Shown here piece after piece: positions 1 through 10,000 of a DNA stretch of 64,000 bases. Positions within the stretch are counted from its first letter, which is position 1. Each line of letters starts with the position of its first letter. The notes under the pieces were generated by a model. It worked only from the letters and a program-made list of their open reading frames with translations. It was not told the origin of the DNA and did no database searches. This DNA comes from Oreohelix idahoensis (taxonomy: Eukaryota > Mollusca > Gastropoda > Stylommatophora > Oreohelicidae). Where the stretch lies: NCBI GenBank assembly GCA_024509875.1, contig JAMPIV010014841.1, positions 372,001 to 436,000 of the forward strand, written 5' to 3'. The translations under genes were made by a program, and so were the position numbers.

Positions 1-450
1 GACATGACATGGAGAATACTTCATGAAGGACCACTTACAGAACCGTTTAGGATTAGAACGGGAGTGAGACAGGGATGCCTCTTGTCTCCATTTCTTTTCT
101 TACTAGCAATAGATTGGGTTATGAAAACATCAACATCACACAACAGAAATGGAATCCAGTGGAATCTGACTAAACAGCTTTATGATCTAGATTTTGCAGA
201 TGACTTGGCTCTTCTGTCCCATAACCATAATTAGATGCAAGACAAAATGAATATACTCGATGAGAGGTCACAACAAGTTGGCCTGAAAATACACAGGGAA
301 AAGACAAAGATTATGAGAATAAATGGAAGAAATGATAACAAGGTTGAACTTGAAGAAACACCACTAAAAATGTAGAATCGTACACATATCTTGGCAGTAA
401 TATAGACAAAGTTGGAGGTACAGACAGTGATATCAAAATAAGAATAAATA
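1..450 (+). pseudogene. LINE reverse transcriptase remnant, 5' piece
   Basis: Fragment of a non-LTR retrotransposon reverse transcriptase, cut by the left edge of the window. Seen: the motif GVRQGCLLSP and, about 35 residues later, FADDLALLS, the RT catalytic box with both aspartates. Beyond the stop at 232-234 the same element continues in other frames (KIHREKTKIMRI, then VESYTYLGSNIDK), so it carries stops and frameshifts and is dead. The reading ends at about 450 with KIRINK and resumes at about 1306 with KARGAFTALGNIW, which shows that roughly 855 bases were inserted into it. The class (RTE/CR1-type LINE) is inferred from motif wording; the exact clade is uncertain. Confidence 0.85.
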
Positions 451-1305
451 AAAAATATATATATATTTTAAACACACGCTTTTAATGCACTAAAACCCAA
501 AAATAATTTTCAATGTTTTCAAGGAGTTTATAGCTTGCAGTAAAAAAAATGTAACATCATATTGACAAAAAGCGTGGAGCGCTTAAGCGCTTATCTTATA
601 TTTTATCCATGTGTCTAATGAAGTATAAAGCAGAAGTTAATTTCATGCAGAATCAGCGCCCCACGCTTTTTTACTGCAAGCTATAAACTCCTTGAAAAAT
701 TATGTTTGGGTTTTTAGTGCATTAAAAGCGTGTGTTTAAAATATTTTTATTTTATTTTTTATTTTCTTCTTTTTAGTGTTAGAAAAATTATGACATACTA
801 AAACATAAACAATATTTTTACTTATTGTAAATCTGGTCTAAAATTTCTTAAGCGATCCATTTCTTTTAGAGCGTTAATTTGGTGCAATCAATTTCTTCAA
901 TTTGAAGGCCATCTTGAGATCGAACTCGACTTTCTCTTGATTAACAATTTTATAATTTGCATTGTTTCCCTTGATTTAGCTAGACACTTGTTTGAGTACT
1001 GCCTTGTTTTACCCACAGAAAAAAAATAAAGCACACCACGTACTCTTGAATTTTTAATTAAGTTGATTATGGCCCCTGAATTGTTTGCATTTCTTAACGA
1101 AAAACTTTAATTACTCATAATGTCATAATTACAATATTAAATTATTAATAATTGAGTGATTATTGTATTGTCATCGGGAATACACAACTAAGACAAGTTT
1201 CAGAGCTATTGCTCATCTGGAAGTGATGGAAAAATCGATTGCAGGATTTGAAAGTGACATGAAAATGACATGAAAGTGACATACAAGTGAATTTAAATAA
1301 AAGCA
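451..1305. mobile_element. Insertion splitting the LINE
   Basis: This AT-rich segment separates two parts of the same LINE open frame that would otherwise be adjacent. Its left third is the hairpin element at 463-748. The remainder (750-1305) has no recognisable gene. The boundaries are set by where the RT similarity stops and restarts, so they are good to about 10 bases. It may be one element or several nested ones. Confidence 0.6.
463..748. mobile_element. Hairpin MITE with long inverted repeats
   Basis: The left arm (about 463-548) reads TTTTAAACACACGCTTTTAA at its start. The right arm (about 661-743) is its near-perfect reverse complement. The arms match over about 75 bases, with a short extra block near 549-566 in the left arm. 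The loop contains a perfect 14-bp palindrome, AGCGCTTAAGCGCT, at 578-591. There is no coding capacity, so it is a non-autonomous DNA element; the superfamily is not determined. A target-site duplication cannot be fixed because both flanks are A/T-rich. Confidence 0.75.
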
Positions 1306-1826
1306 TGTAAAAAGCAAGAGGAGCTTTCACTGCATTGGGAAACATATGGAACAAGAGTAATCAAGTCCAATACGAAAATAAGGATCTTTAACTCAAATGT
1401 CAAGTATTGTATGGCTCTGAAACATGGAGAACAATACAATCAACAACCAAAAAGCTACAGACTTTCATAAACGGGTGCTTGCGTAGAATAGAAGGACTGA
1501 AATGGTATGACAAAGTCACAAATGTGGAATTGATGACAAGAACCAGACAAATGCCAGTGGAACAAGAGTTAAGAAGAAGACGCTGGCGATGGGTAGGACA
1601 CACATTGAGGAAACCTGTTGATAGCATTACAAGGTAGTCCTTGTACTGGAATGCACAGGGAAAGAGAGGCAGAGGTAGGCCAACAAACACATGGAGAAGA
1701 AAACTGGAAACAGAGGTGAAAATGAATAGGAAAACATGGAAAGAACTTGAGCGGATGGCACAGGACAGGAAGACTTGGCATGTGTTTGTTGAAGGCCTAT
1801 GCTCTGTGGGAGCTAAAGGGTATTGA
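1306..1826 (+). pseudogene. LINE ORF2 C-terminal remnant (same copy as 1-450)
   Basis: Continuation of the reverse transcriptase that starts at the left edge. Key stretches are KARGAFTALGNIWNKS, YGSETWRTIQSTTKKLQTFI, RRRRWRWVGHTLRKP and KRGRGRPTNTWRR. These are the typical post-RT region of RTE/CR1-type LINEs: the YGSETW box, the basic W-G-H-T-L-R-K box and the GRP-x-NTW box. In-frame stops occur at about 1390 and 1635. The coding region ends about 10 bases before a TTGA-repeat tail, so the 3' end is intact. Diverged copies of the same family occur at 7610-7885 (minus), 22835-22925 (minus), 23225-24100 (plus) and 56485-56690 (minus). Confidence 0.88.
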
Positions 1827-1838
1827 TTGATTGATTGT
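1822..1838 (+). repeat. LINE 3' tail, ATTG/TTGA microsatellite
   Basis: Four copies of ATTG directly follow the end of the LINE coding region. Short microsatellite tails instead of poly(A) are known for several LINE clades. The paralogue at 24085-24097 ends in the related GTTGATTAGTTG. Confidence 0.7.
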
Positions 1839-2111
1839 ACGGTCAATCCCATAAATATTTAAAAGAAAATAAACACTTGTTAAAGAATATAATGTCCACA
1901 CACACACACACACAATAGTTAAAGAAGACAATGTCCACGACGATAAAAAAAAATACAATAAAATTTATATTAATAATAATAATTTTATTAAAAGTGATTA
2001 ATATGTGGAAAGCTAATTTGTGTATGTTAAAGTGCTTTTAAAACAATCATTTGAAAGGACATTTTATTCCAACTTTTTTGGTAACCTTTATAAAACTAGA
2101 ACTAGAATAAG
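1839..2111. other. AT-rich spacer
   Basis: This links the LINE tail to the satellite. It holds a short (CA)9 run at 1897-1914 and otherwise AT-rich sequence with no gene I can support. Confidence 0.5.
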
Positions 2112-5100
2112 TTTGTGCCCTGTGTTTTGTCTTGTGCTGTCCTCTGTTTTGTCTTGTGCTGTCCTCTGTTTTGTCTTGTGCTGTCCTTTGTTATGTCTTG
2201 TGCTGTCCTCTGTTTTGTCTTGTGCTGTCCTCTGTTTTGTCTTGTGCTGTCCTCTGTTTTGTCTTGTGCTGTCCTCTGTTTTGTCTTGTGCTGTCCTCTG
2301 TTTTGTCTTGTGCAGTCATTTGCTTTGTCTTGTGCTGTCCTCTGTTATGTCTTGTGCTGTCCTCTGCTTTGTTTGTGCTGTCCTCTGTTATGTCTTGTGC
2401 TGTCCTTTGTTTTGTCTTGTGCTGTTCTTTGTTATGTCTTGTGCTGTCCTCTGTTTTGTCTTGTGCTGTCCTCTGTTTTGTCTTGTGCTGCCCTCTGTTT
2501 TGTCTTGTGCTGTCCTCTGTTTTGTCTTGTGCTGTCCTCTGTTTTGTCTTGTGCTGTCCTCTGTTATGTTGTCTTGTGCTGTCCTTTGTTTTGTCTTGTG
2601 CTGTCCTTTGTTATGTCTTGTGCTGTCCTCTGTTTTGTCTTGTGCTGTCCTCTGTTTTGTCTTGTGCTGTCCTCTGTTTTGTCTTGTGCTGTCCTCTGTT
2701 TTGTCTTGTGCTGTCCTCTGTTTTGTCTTGTGCTGTCCTCTGTTTTGTCTTGTGCTGTCATTTGTTTTGTCTTGTGCTGTCCTTTGCTTTGTCTTGTGCT
2801 GTCCTCTGTTATGTCTTGTGCTGTCCTCTGTTTTGTCTTGTGCTGTCCTCTGTTTTGTCTTGTGCTTTCCTCTGTTTTGTCTTGTGCTGTCATTTGTTTT
2901 GTCTTGTGCTGTCCTTTGCTTTGTCTTGTGCTGTCCTCTGTTATGTCTTGTGCTGTCCTCTGCTTTGTTTGTGCTGTCCTCTGTTTTGACTTGTGCTGTC
3001 CTCTGTTTTGTCTTGTGCTGTCATTTGTTTTGTCTTGTGCTGTCCTTTGCTTTGTCTTGTGCTGTCCTCTGTTATGTCTTGTGCTGTCCTCTGTTTTGTC
3101 TTGTGCTGTCCTCTGTTATGTCTTGTGCTGTCCTCTGTTTTGTCTTGTGCTGTCCTTTGTTATGTCTTGTGCTGTCCTCTATTTTGTCTTGTGCTGTCCT
3201 CTGTTTTGTCTTGTGCTGTCCTCTGTTTTGTCTTGTGCTGTCCTCTGTTTTGTCTTGTGCTGTCATTTGTTTTGTCTTGTGCTGTCCTTTGCTTTGTCGT
3301 GTGCTGTCCTCTGTTTTGTCTTGTGCTGTCCTCTGCTTTGTTTGTGCTGTCCTCTGTTTTGTCTTGTGCTGTCCTCTGTTATGTCTTGTGCTGTCCTCTG
3401 TTTTGTCTTGTGCTGTCCTCTGTTATGACTTGTGCTGTCCTCTGTTTTGTCTTGTGCTGTCCTCTGTTTTGTCTTGTGCTGTCATCTGTTTTGTCTTGTG
3501 CTGTCCTCTGTTTTGTCTTGTGCTGTCCTCTGTTTTGTCTTGTGCTGTCCTCTGTTTTGTCTTGTGCTGTCCTCTGTTTTGTCTTGTGCTGTCATTTGTT
3601 TTGTCTTGTGCTGTCCTCTGTTTTGTCTTTTATCTGTCCTCTGTTTTGTCTTGTGCTGTCCTCTGTTTTGTCTTGTGCTGTCCTTTGTTATGTCTTGTGC
3701 TGTCCTCTATTTTGTCTTGTGCTGTCCTCTGTTTTGTCTTGTGCTGTCCTCTGTTTTGTCTTGTGCTGTCCTCTGTTTTGTCTTGTGCTGTCCTCTGTTT
3801 TGTCTTGTGCTGTCATTTGTTTTGTCTTGTGCTGTCCTTTGCTTTGTCGTGTGCTGTCCTCTGTTATGTCTTGTGCTGTCCTCTGCTTTGTTTGTGCTGT
3901 CCTCTGTTTTGTCTTGTGCTGTCCTCTGTTATGTCTTGTGATGTCCTCTGTTTTGTCTTGTGCTGTCCTCTGTTATGCCTTGTGCTGTCCTCTGTTTTGT
4001 CTTGTGCTGTCCTCTGTTTTGTCTTGTGCTGTCCTCTGTTTTGTCTTGTGCTGTCCTCTGTTTTGTCTTGTGCTGTCCTCTGTTTTGTCTTGTGCTGTCC
4101 TCTGTTTTGTCTTGTGCTGTCCTCTGTTATGTCTTGTGCTGTCCTTTGTTTTGTCTTGTGCTGTCCTCTGTTTTGTCTTGTGCTGTCCTCTGTTTTGTCT
4201 TGTGCTGTCCTTTGTTTTGTCTTGTGCTGTCCTCTGTTTTGTCTTGTGCTGTCCTCTGTTTTGTCTTGTGCTGTCCTCTGTTTTGTCTTGTGCTGTCCTC
4301 TGTTTTGTCTTTTGCTGTCATCTGTTTTGTCTTGTGCTGTCCTTTGTTTTGTCTTGACCTGTCCTCTGTTTTGTCTTGTGCTGTCCTCTGTTTTGTCTTG
4401 TGCTGTCCTCTGTTATGTCTTGTGCTGTCCTCTGTTTTGTCTTGTGCTGTCCTCTGTTTTGTCTTGTGCTGTCCTCTGTTTTGTCTTGTGCTGTCATCTG
4501 TTTTGTCTTGTGCTGTCCTTTGTTTTGTCTTGTGCTGTCCTCTGTTTTGTCTTGTGCTGTCCTCTGTTTTGTCTTGTGCTGTCCTCTGTTTTGTCTTGTG
4601 CTGTCCTCTGTTTTGTCTTTTGCTGTCATCTGTTTTGTCTTGTGCTGTCCTTTGTTTTGTCTTGACCTGTCCTCTGTTTTGTCTTGTGCTGTCCTCTGTT
4701 TTGTCTTGTGCTGTCCTCTGTTATGTCTTGTGCTGTCCTTTGTTTTGTCTTGTGCTGTCCTCTGTTTTGTCTTGTGCTGTCCTCTGTTTTGTCTTTTATC
4801 TGTCCTTTGTTTTGTCTTGTGCTGTCATCTGTTTTGTCTTGTGCTGTCCTCTGTTTTGTCTTGTGCTGTCCTCTGTTATGTCTTGTGCTGTCCTCTGTTA
4901 TGTCTTGTGCTGTCCTCTGTTTTGTCTTTTATCTGTCCTCTGTTTTGTCTTGTGCTGTCATCTGTTTTGTCTTGTGCTGTCATCTGTTTTGTCTTGTGCT
5001 GTCCTCTGTTTTGTCTTGTGCTGTCCTCTGTTTTGTCTTGTGCTGTCCTCTGTTTTGTCTTGTGCTGTCCTCTGTTTTGTCTTGTGCTGTCCTCTGTTAT

Positions 5101-5276
5101 GTCTTGTGCTGTCCTTTGTTTTGTCTTGTGCTGTCCTCTGTTTTGTCTTTTATCTGCCCTCTGTTTTGTCTTGTGCTGTCATCTGTTTTGTCTTGTGCTG
5201 TCATCTGTTTTGTCTTGTGCTGTCCTCTGTTTTGTCTTGTGCTGTCCTCTGTTTTGTCTTGTGCTGTCCTCTGTTT
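2112..5276. repeat. 22-bp tandem satellite, about 140 copies
   Basis: Head-to-tail array with consensus unit CTTGTGCTGTCCTCTG followed by TTTTGT, 22 bp in all. Recurring variants are TTATGT for TTTTGT, TCATTTG or TCCTTTG for TCCTCTG, GTCTTTTATCTG, GTCTTGACCTG, and a 21-bp unit GCTTTGTTTGTGCTG at about 2362, 2958, 3330 and 3880. Variant blocks recur at multiples of 22 bp: the pair at 4308 and 4616 is 308 bp apart (14 units), and GCTTTGTCGT at 3291 and 3841 is 550 bp apart (25 units). This indicates segmental amplification of multi-unit blocks. One strand is almost free of A. Because 22 is not a multiple of 3 and the unit lacks stops, all three plus frames stay open for hundreds of codons. These frames are artefacts, not genes. 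Confidence 0.97.
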
Positions 5277-5589
5277 CACGCATAAAGGTCACAAAATGTC
5301 CTCTTTTTAAGAAAAACTATATGGTCCCCGTATGTTATGGTATATAAGTATGTTGTGTTTCTTGTATTGCTAAGGAACATAAAGGAATATTGTTAACTTC
5401 TCTTACCGTAATTTTGTTAACAGTACGGGATAGCACTAGAGTTCACGCCATACGAAATTCTGAAACTGTACGGAGAACATTTTTCATTATAATCTGATGT
5501 GATACACCACACATACACACACACACACACATAAAGAGAAAGTGAGATAGAGAAAGCAAGAAATATGGAGACACCATTCATTAAATAGC
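5277..5589. other. Spacer after the satellite
   Basis: Non-repetitive sequence with a short (CA)n run near 5511-5531. No gene is seen. Confidence 0.4.
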
Positions 5590-5775
5590 ACCTTGTGGTT
5601 CCCTGAAAGTCTCTGAGGAAACAATGAAAGAATATGCCTACTATTCACTCAGAAATGTCGTACGAGGCGACTAATATGAAGTTGTGTGTAGGCTGGCAAC
5701 ATCAACATGTAAAATATTGCTACAGAAACTACCTCTACTGGAGCACATCCATGTTTTGGTGCAGGCTAACTCGGG
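5590..5775 (+). repeat. Dispersed SINE-like repeat, copy 1
   Basis: Contains the block GTCGTACGAGGCGACTAATA followed by GTGTGTAGGCTGGCAACATC and GCTACAGAAACTACC. Matching blocks in the same order occur at about 6575-6860, 39870-40020 and 58485-58690. The repeat has no coding capacity and moderate divergence between copies, which suggests an old SINE or MITE family. No tRNA-like promoter was recognised. Confidence 0.5.
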
Positions 5776-6195
5776 AGTAGCGGTCGTGACGCCATTCTCC
5801 TTAGGGAGCTGAAAGAGAAATTATGATTGGCTAAAAAACAGATTTGTTTTCTGTTTACCCCTTACTACAGGTCACCCTCACTTCTGTTTGTTTAGCTCTA
5901 TGGTTGTTTTCACGTCTCTATGGGACTCCCCTTTCTATTTTTTTTTTTCATGTTGTGTTCGCAAACGTAGCTAATTGAGAACCACGGCTTTACATAAAAA
6001 CGAAATGTTCAATCTGTGCCTCAGCTATTTCCATTTCTTCTTGTAATTTCATCAGCAATGTTACAGTCTGTGCATTTAATGAACAATATTTTAAAAAAAT
6101 ATTGCTTTAAGTAAACACATTGATCACAGAATATTTGCTACAGAAAATATTGTTAAAGATAAGGCACAAGAAAATTATTAGTTCAGAGCAATCAG
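5776..6195. other. Unassigned AT-rich spacer
   Basis: No repeat, RNA gene or convincing coding region was recognised here. Confidence 0.4.
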
Positions 6196-6275
6196 AAAAA
6201 CAAAACCACACACATACACACACACATACACACACACACACACTTCACACACACACACACACTCACACACAGACA
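6196..6275. repeat. Interrupted (CA)n microsatellite
   Basis: Dinucleotide CA repeat broken by CATA and TTCA interruptions. A short open frame runs through it as THTHTHT and is not a gene. Confidence 0.9.
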
Positions 6276-6574
6276 CCACGCGACGTCGAAGAATTGGCCA
6301 CATCATTGAGTGTAGCAATAGGAAACTCTACACAAAGCACTCCAACGGGAGGTAATCTGATTATCAGAGGAGTTCCCCTCCGTCAGACAAGTGTTTCAAC
6401 CCTTTTATATACTTAACGGTTGACTATGGAGTAGTCGCATTTGATGAACTGTGAATCGGGAATCGATCCTTGCGGACTACTTAAAAAAAAAACCGTGAGC
6501 CTAATGGTCAAGCTAAGTTACAATCTCATACACTTATTGCATTATTTGCCCCTGGCGGTTACCAGGGGACTCTA

Positions 6575-6860
6575 TGGAGACAAAGACAGAATGAGCGTTC
6601 TGTTACCTGAGGCACGTCTTTCAAGGCAAGGGCGTTCTGTTACCTGAGGCACGTCTTTCAAGGCAAGGGCGTTCTGTTACCTGAGGCACGTCTTTCAAGG
6701 CAACTAATATTAGTTTGTGCGTGGGGCTGGTAAGCTCATCATGCAGAATAAATAGCGAAATAAATCACCACTACAGGAGCATGCAATTTGATGATGGCTT
6801 CCTGCAAGGGAACCAGCTGTAGTTACGGCTTCCATGCTCCATAAGGAGAGAAAAATGAAG
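6575..6860 (+). repeat. Dispersed SINE-like repeat, copy 2
   Basis: Shares GAGGCACGTCTTTCAAGGCA, the GTTTGTGCGTGGGGCTGG block and GCTCCATAAGGAG with the copies at 5590-5775 and 58485-58690. It contains the 37-bp tandem triplication at 6595-6703. Confidence 0.5.
6595..6703. repeat. 37-bp tandem repeat, 3 copies
   Basis: Three nearly identical copies of a unit beginning GCGTTCTGTTACCTGAGG and ending TTTCAAGGCAAGG. Identity between copies is essentially perfect, so the amplification is recent. It lies inside a SINE-like repeat. Confidence 0.92.
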
Positions 6861-7016
6861 ATAATACTGATGACGATAATTGGAATATTCGTCGTTGTCT
6901 TTTATTTATTTATTTTTGGCAGCTCCGAGGTGAAACCATTTGACCCACAAGTGCGTTGTTTGTTCATGTGGTTCCGTGACTTTCATTCTTTTGTGTTCTG
7001 TTTGATAATTGTCAAA

Positions 7017-7190
7017 CACTTTAGTGCAGTCACGTACTTTATGTACATTAGATTAGTGTCCTTAGATAAACAAGTAGGTAACTAATATATAAAGTGGTTT
7101 CAACACTTTAGTGCAGTCACGTACTTTATGTACATTAGATTAGTGTCCTTAGATAAACAAGTAGGTAACTAATATATAAAGTAGTTTCAA
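7017..7190. repeat. 87-bp direct duplication
   Basis: CACTTTAGTGCAGTCACGTA through GTTTCAA occurs twice in tandem, from about 7017 and from 7104, with one or two mismatches. A recent local duplication without coding content. Confidence 0.92.
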
Positions 7191-7199
7191 CACGTTACA

Positions 7200-7609
7200 A
7201 AGAGTAGCAGAATACGTATAGGTCTTTAACATTTGACGGCTGAATCTTCTTATTTCTGGTTGCTTTTTAAAGAGTTTGGGTAAATGGGCCCATCATTACA
7301 GTTAGTCTTGCTGAAAGAAGAAAAGCAAAAGGAATTCACACCATTCCCCTCCTCTCCTGCTACTCATGCAGCAAACAACAGAATATCAGTATGGAAACGT
7401 AACGACAACTGATAAATAATATATTCTTACCAATAATTCAAATTATTCAATATCTTCTTTATCCAAGTTAAGTCTTGTCTACGGATTCCTTCTTCGTGAC
7501 TTTTCGCATTTCCCATATTTCTATAACCCTGGGGATTTCATAAGAAAAACTGCCTTGCAATTGTAACAGATAATGTCCTCGCTATGTATGATATCATATG
7601 CTAGTATCT
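7200..7609. other. Unassigned spacer
   Basis: Nothing recognisable beyond AT-rich single-copy-looking sequence. Confidence 0.35.
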
Positions 7610-7885
7610 TGTTCTCATCTCTTTTTTCATTGCTGTTTATGTCTATCAGTTCCACTTTAGTAATCTTATCTCATCCTTCTAGTCCTTGTATTTTTGGCAA
7701 GCACCAATTTATGAAGAGTGTAACTTCTTGGTTGCCTTGCTAAATTTTCCATATTACAGAGCCATATCATAAAGACTTTGTTAGCGTATGAGTTCCAGAC
7801 TTCAATTTTTGTGTTGAACTTAATGTCTTTTGATTTCATATATACTTCCCACAGCAATGACAGCTCCTCTTGTCAACCTTAATGC
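7610..7885 (-). pseudogene. Diverged LINE ORF2 C-terminal fragment
   Basis: On the minus strand, KDIKFNTKIEVWNSYANKV followed by degraded text aligns at the nucleotide level to 1330-1540 of the LINE at the left edge. Shared features are the TATGGCTCTG (YGS) box, the TTCATAAA..GGGTGCTTG-like block (FINGCLRR) and AAGGACTAGAAGG. It has many substitutions and stops, so it is an older copy of that family. Both ends of the element are missing. Confidence 0.6.
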
Positions 7886-7888
7886 TTT

Positions 7889-7990
7889 GTGTTTTATGAA
7901 TGTAGTCGTAAATGACAACCAAAACTGTTCATGTTTTATGAATGTAGTCGTAAAATGACAACCAAAACTGTTCATGTTTTATGAATTCCA
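7889..7990. repeat. 43-bp tandem repeat, about 2.3 copies
   Basis: TGTTTTATGAATGTAGTCGT starts at 7889 and 7932, and a partial copy starts at 7975. The copies differ by one inserted A. Confidence 0.9.
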
Positions 7991-8120
7991 GTGATACGCG
8001 GGAGCCAGAAACATTAATGTCTCGTGAATGTAATTGTGTTTTCCTGGTAAAAGAGCATGTTCTCTTGCCAGGCGTGTCGGCGGAGTGACAAATGACTGAA
8101 TGGTATATATGTATTTATAT

Positions 8121-8123
<3 letters not shown>

Positions 8124-8210
<87 letters not shown>
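8124..8210. repeat. (GA)n microsatellite
   Basis: Uninterrupted AG/GA run of about 87 bases. The reverse strand reads as a poly-LS frame, which is an artefact. Confidence 0.97.
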
Positions 8211-8213
<3 letters not shown>

Positions 8214-8427
8214 GTGGGTTAGATATGAATACTGAGTAAAACCTTAATAGCAAAAAAACAGTAGGATTGATCATCTCAATGAAAAGGGCAGTTTTTTTTC
8301 TTATTAAATAAGTCCGTAGATACAAATACCTAGTCACTTTAATAACGCCACATGCAAGATGTATCTTCATGGTGAAGAGTTGAAAAGCCAAGAAAAATGT
8401 CCATTCCATAAAAGGGAAAAAAAACTT

Positions 8428-8529
8428 TATGCTAGAAATTATTTTCAGTGGAAGTAAGAAGAATGCTAGAAATTATTTTCAGTGGAAGTAAGAAGTATGC
8501 TAGAAATTATTGCCAGTGGAAGTAAGAAG
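8428..8529. repeat. 34-bp tandem repeat, 3 copies
   Basis: Three copies of a unit starting TATGCTAGAAATTATTTTCA and ending GGAAGTAAGAAG. The third copy has two changes. Confidence 0.92.
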
Positions 8530-8589
8530 CAGAGTTATTCAATGTTTTATAGAGCCAGTTTTGTTCGTATTGAAGTTTGTAATCGATAA

Positions 8590-10000
8590 ATAGGTTCCAA
8601 AGGTAGTTATAGCCGGGAGTTGTAGTGAGGATAAGCTCTCACTGCAGATAAATGCTTCTATGGCACGCGCCTCAAATACCCTCTGACAACCAAGCCCAGC
8701 ATCTAGCCTTCAAGTGTTGCTCAATATGAGCCTGGTGGAACTGTTTCCACTGACACGAGAACGGGCGAAGGCGAGTCACTGGCGAATTAAAACCAGTAGC
8801 TTCGGGCAGATTGGGCTCGTGATCCGTGGTTGGTAGCCTATCTAAGAGAAGGTAAAACTGAATTCAAACCGCCGCTGCCTAGCGGAATATCCATTTATGG
8901 GAAAGGTTTCGGTAGTAAACCCTGAGGAAAAATCAGGAGTCGGAGTCCCTAAGGCAGTCTAATGTTGATTCGACGTTATTCTGGCAACTCCTGCGTCGTG
9001 GCTGGTACCAAACTATATCGGCCACTGCCGTTCCTTTGCATCTACCGGCTCCGTGGAGAGGGGGAACATGCTGAATGGGCAACCGCTTGATCTCCATATA
9101 ACTGTGCCAAAGCTCGCGCCCTGGAGAGGACAGTCCAGATTCACCCTATGGGTGTCGTCAAAACACAGGAAGTAGCTGTTACCGGTTATAAGCATTTTGC
9201 CCAATTGGGGTAGGGCATGGCACCAGGGGCTACTTCCGACAGTGGGAGAGGTTCTAGGATCTCACTGGACATCTACCGCCCTCTTCAAGCTGGGCAGCCC
9301 CCCAGTCAATTAAGTGTTGTCCCGCCAGTGTCTGCTTTCCCCATTGGGTGCATGGGAATTAGGGTCAAACCCGAAACGTGGACAGAAAATTGTGCACCAA
9401 GCAATTATAAAAAAACAAGAAGCAATAGAAATAAACAACATCAGATTGAAATGCTGGAACGTCCAGACTATGTTGACTGGACTATCCGAAAACCTACAGG
9501 ACATAAACGATATCAGGAAGACAGCCGTAGTCAATGACGAACTCCAACGACTTCAGGTGGATATAGTTGCACTTCAGGAAACGCGCCTGGCAGGCTCAGG
9601 AATGGTGAGCGAGAAGGACTAAACAATTTAATGGCCAGGGAAAGACCTTAATAAAACTAGAGAACGCGGAGTAGGTTTTGCGGTAAAAAAATCGCTAACT
9701 AAAATGGTTGAACCAGGCGAGAATAGATCAGGACGCCTGTTAACGCTCCTCCTGCAAACTAGTGCTCCTACTCTGTACTCTGCCTCAGAAGCTAAAGACG
9801 AGTTCTACGAGAGTCTAGTAGCAGTCATCAAAAGCATACCTAGGCAAGAACAGCTTGTTCTCCTTGGTGACTTTAACGCTAGAGTGGGTGCCGATAATAT
9901 TTCATGGCCTTCATGTCTGGGCAGGCTTGGTATTGGCAAGATGGATGAAAATGGACAACTACTTTTGGAGTTGTGTGTCCCTGGGGAGCATAGACTTTAA
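8590..10000 (+). mobile_element. 5' part of an RTE/CR1-type LINE
   Basis: A long GC-richer leader (8590-9380) precedes endonuclease coding sequence. The leader includes the phrase CTAAGAGAAGGTAAAACTGA followed by TTCAAACCGCC, which is also present in the 5' UTR of the LINE at 29954 (CTAGGAGAAGGAAAACTCTG, TTTCAAACCACC). The element is truncated soon after the endonuclease (about 10000) and has no RT. The base composition is visibly more GC-rich than the flanks. Confidence 0.75.
9390..9990 (+). pseudogene. LINE AP-like endonuclease fragment
   Basis: Apurinic-like endonuclease domain of a LINE, which nicks target DNA for target-primed reverse transcription. Visible motifs are IRLKCWNVQTM (the N of the first EN box), DIVALQETRLAG (QET box), a degraded middle, then EQLVLLGDFNARVGAD (GDFN box). 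The reading switches frame near 9620, has in-frame stops there, and appears to have lost part of the central domain. The wording is close to the craniofacial-development-protein-2-like LINE endonucleases that are often misannotated as genes. The domain ends after GQLLLELC, with no downstream SDH box or RT, so it is not functional. Confidence 0.82.

Noticed and set aside
2112..5276. CRISPR-like array
   Set aside because: Repeats are contiguous with no unique spacers, and the context is a eukaryotic transposon-rich genome. The same applies to 23338-23995.
2020..5347. Open frames of 280-880 codons rich in Cys, Leu and Val (and Gln/Thr/Lys-rich minus frames) in the satellite
   Set aside because: They exist in all three plus frames only because a 22-bp unit without stops is repeated. 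There are no start context, exon or domain signals.
6834..7085. Short frame with a hydrophobic N-terminus (MKIILMTIIGIFVVVFYLF)
   Set aside because: Its start overlaps a dispersed repeat and its end lies in a tandem duplication. Hydrophobic frames are common in AT-rich DNA. No splice signals of quality.
9217..10000. Host gene similar to craniofacial development protein 2
   Set aside because: Such names in databases usually reflect LINE endonucleases. The GDFN box, QET box and leader identify a LINE.
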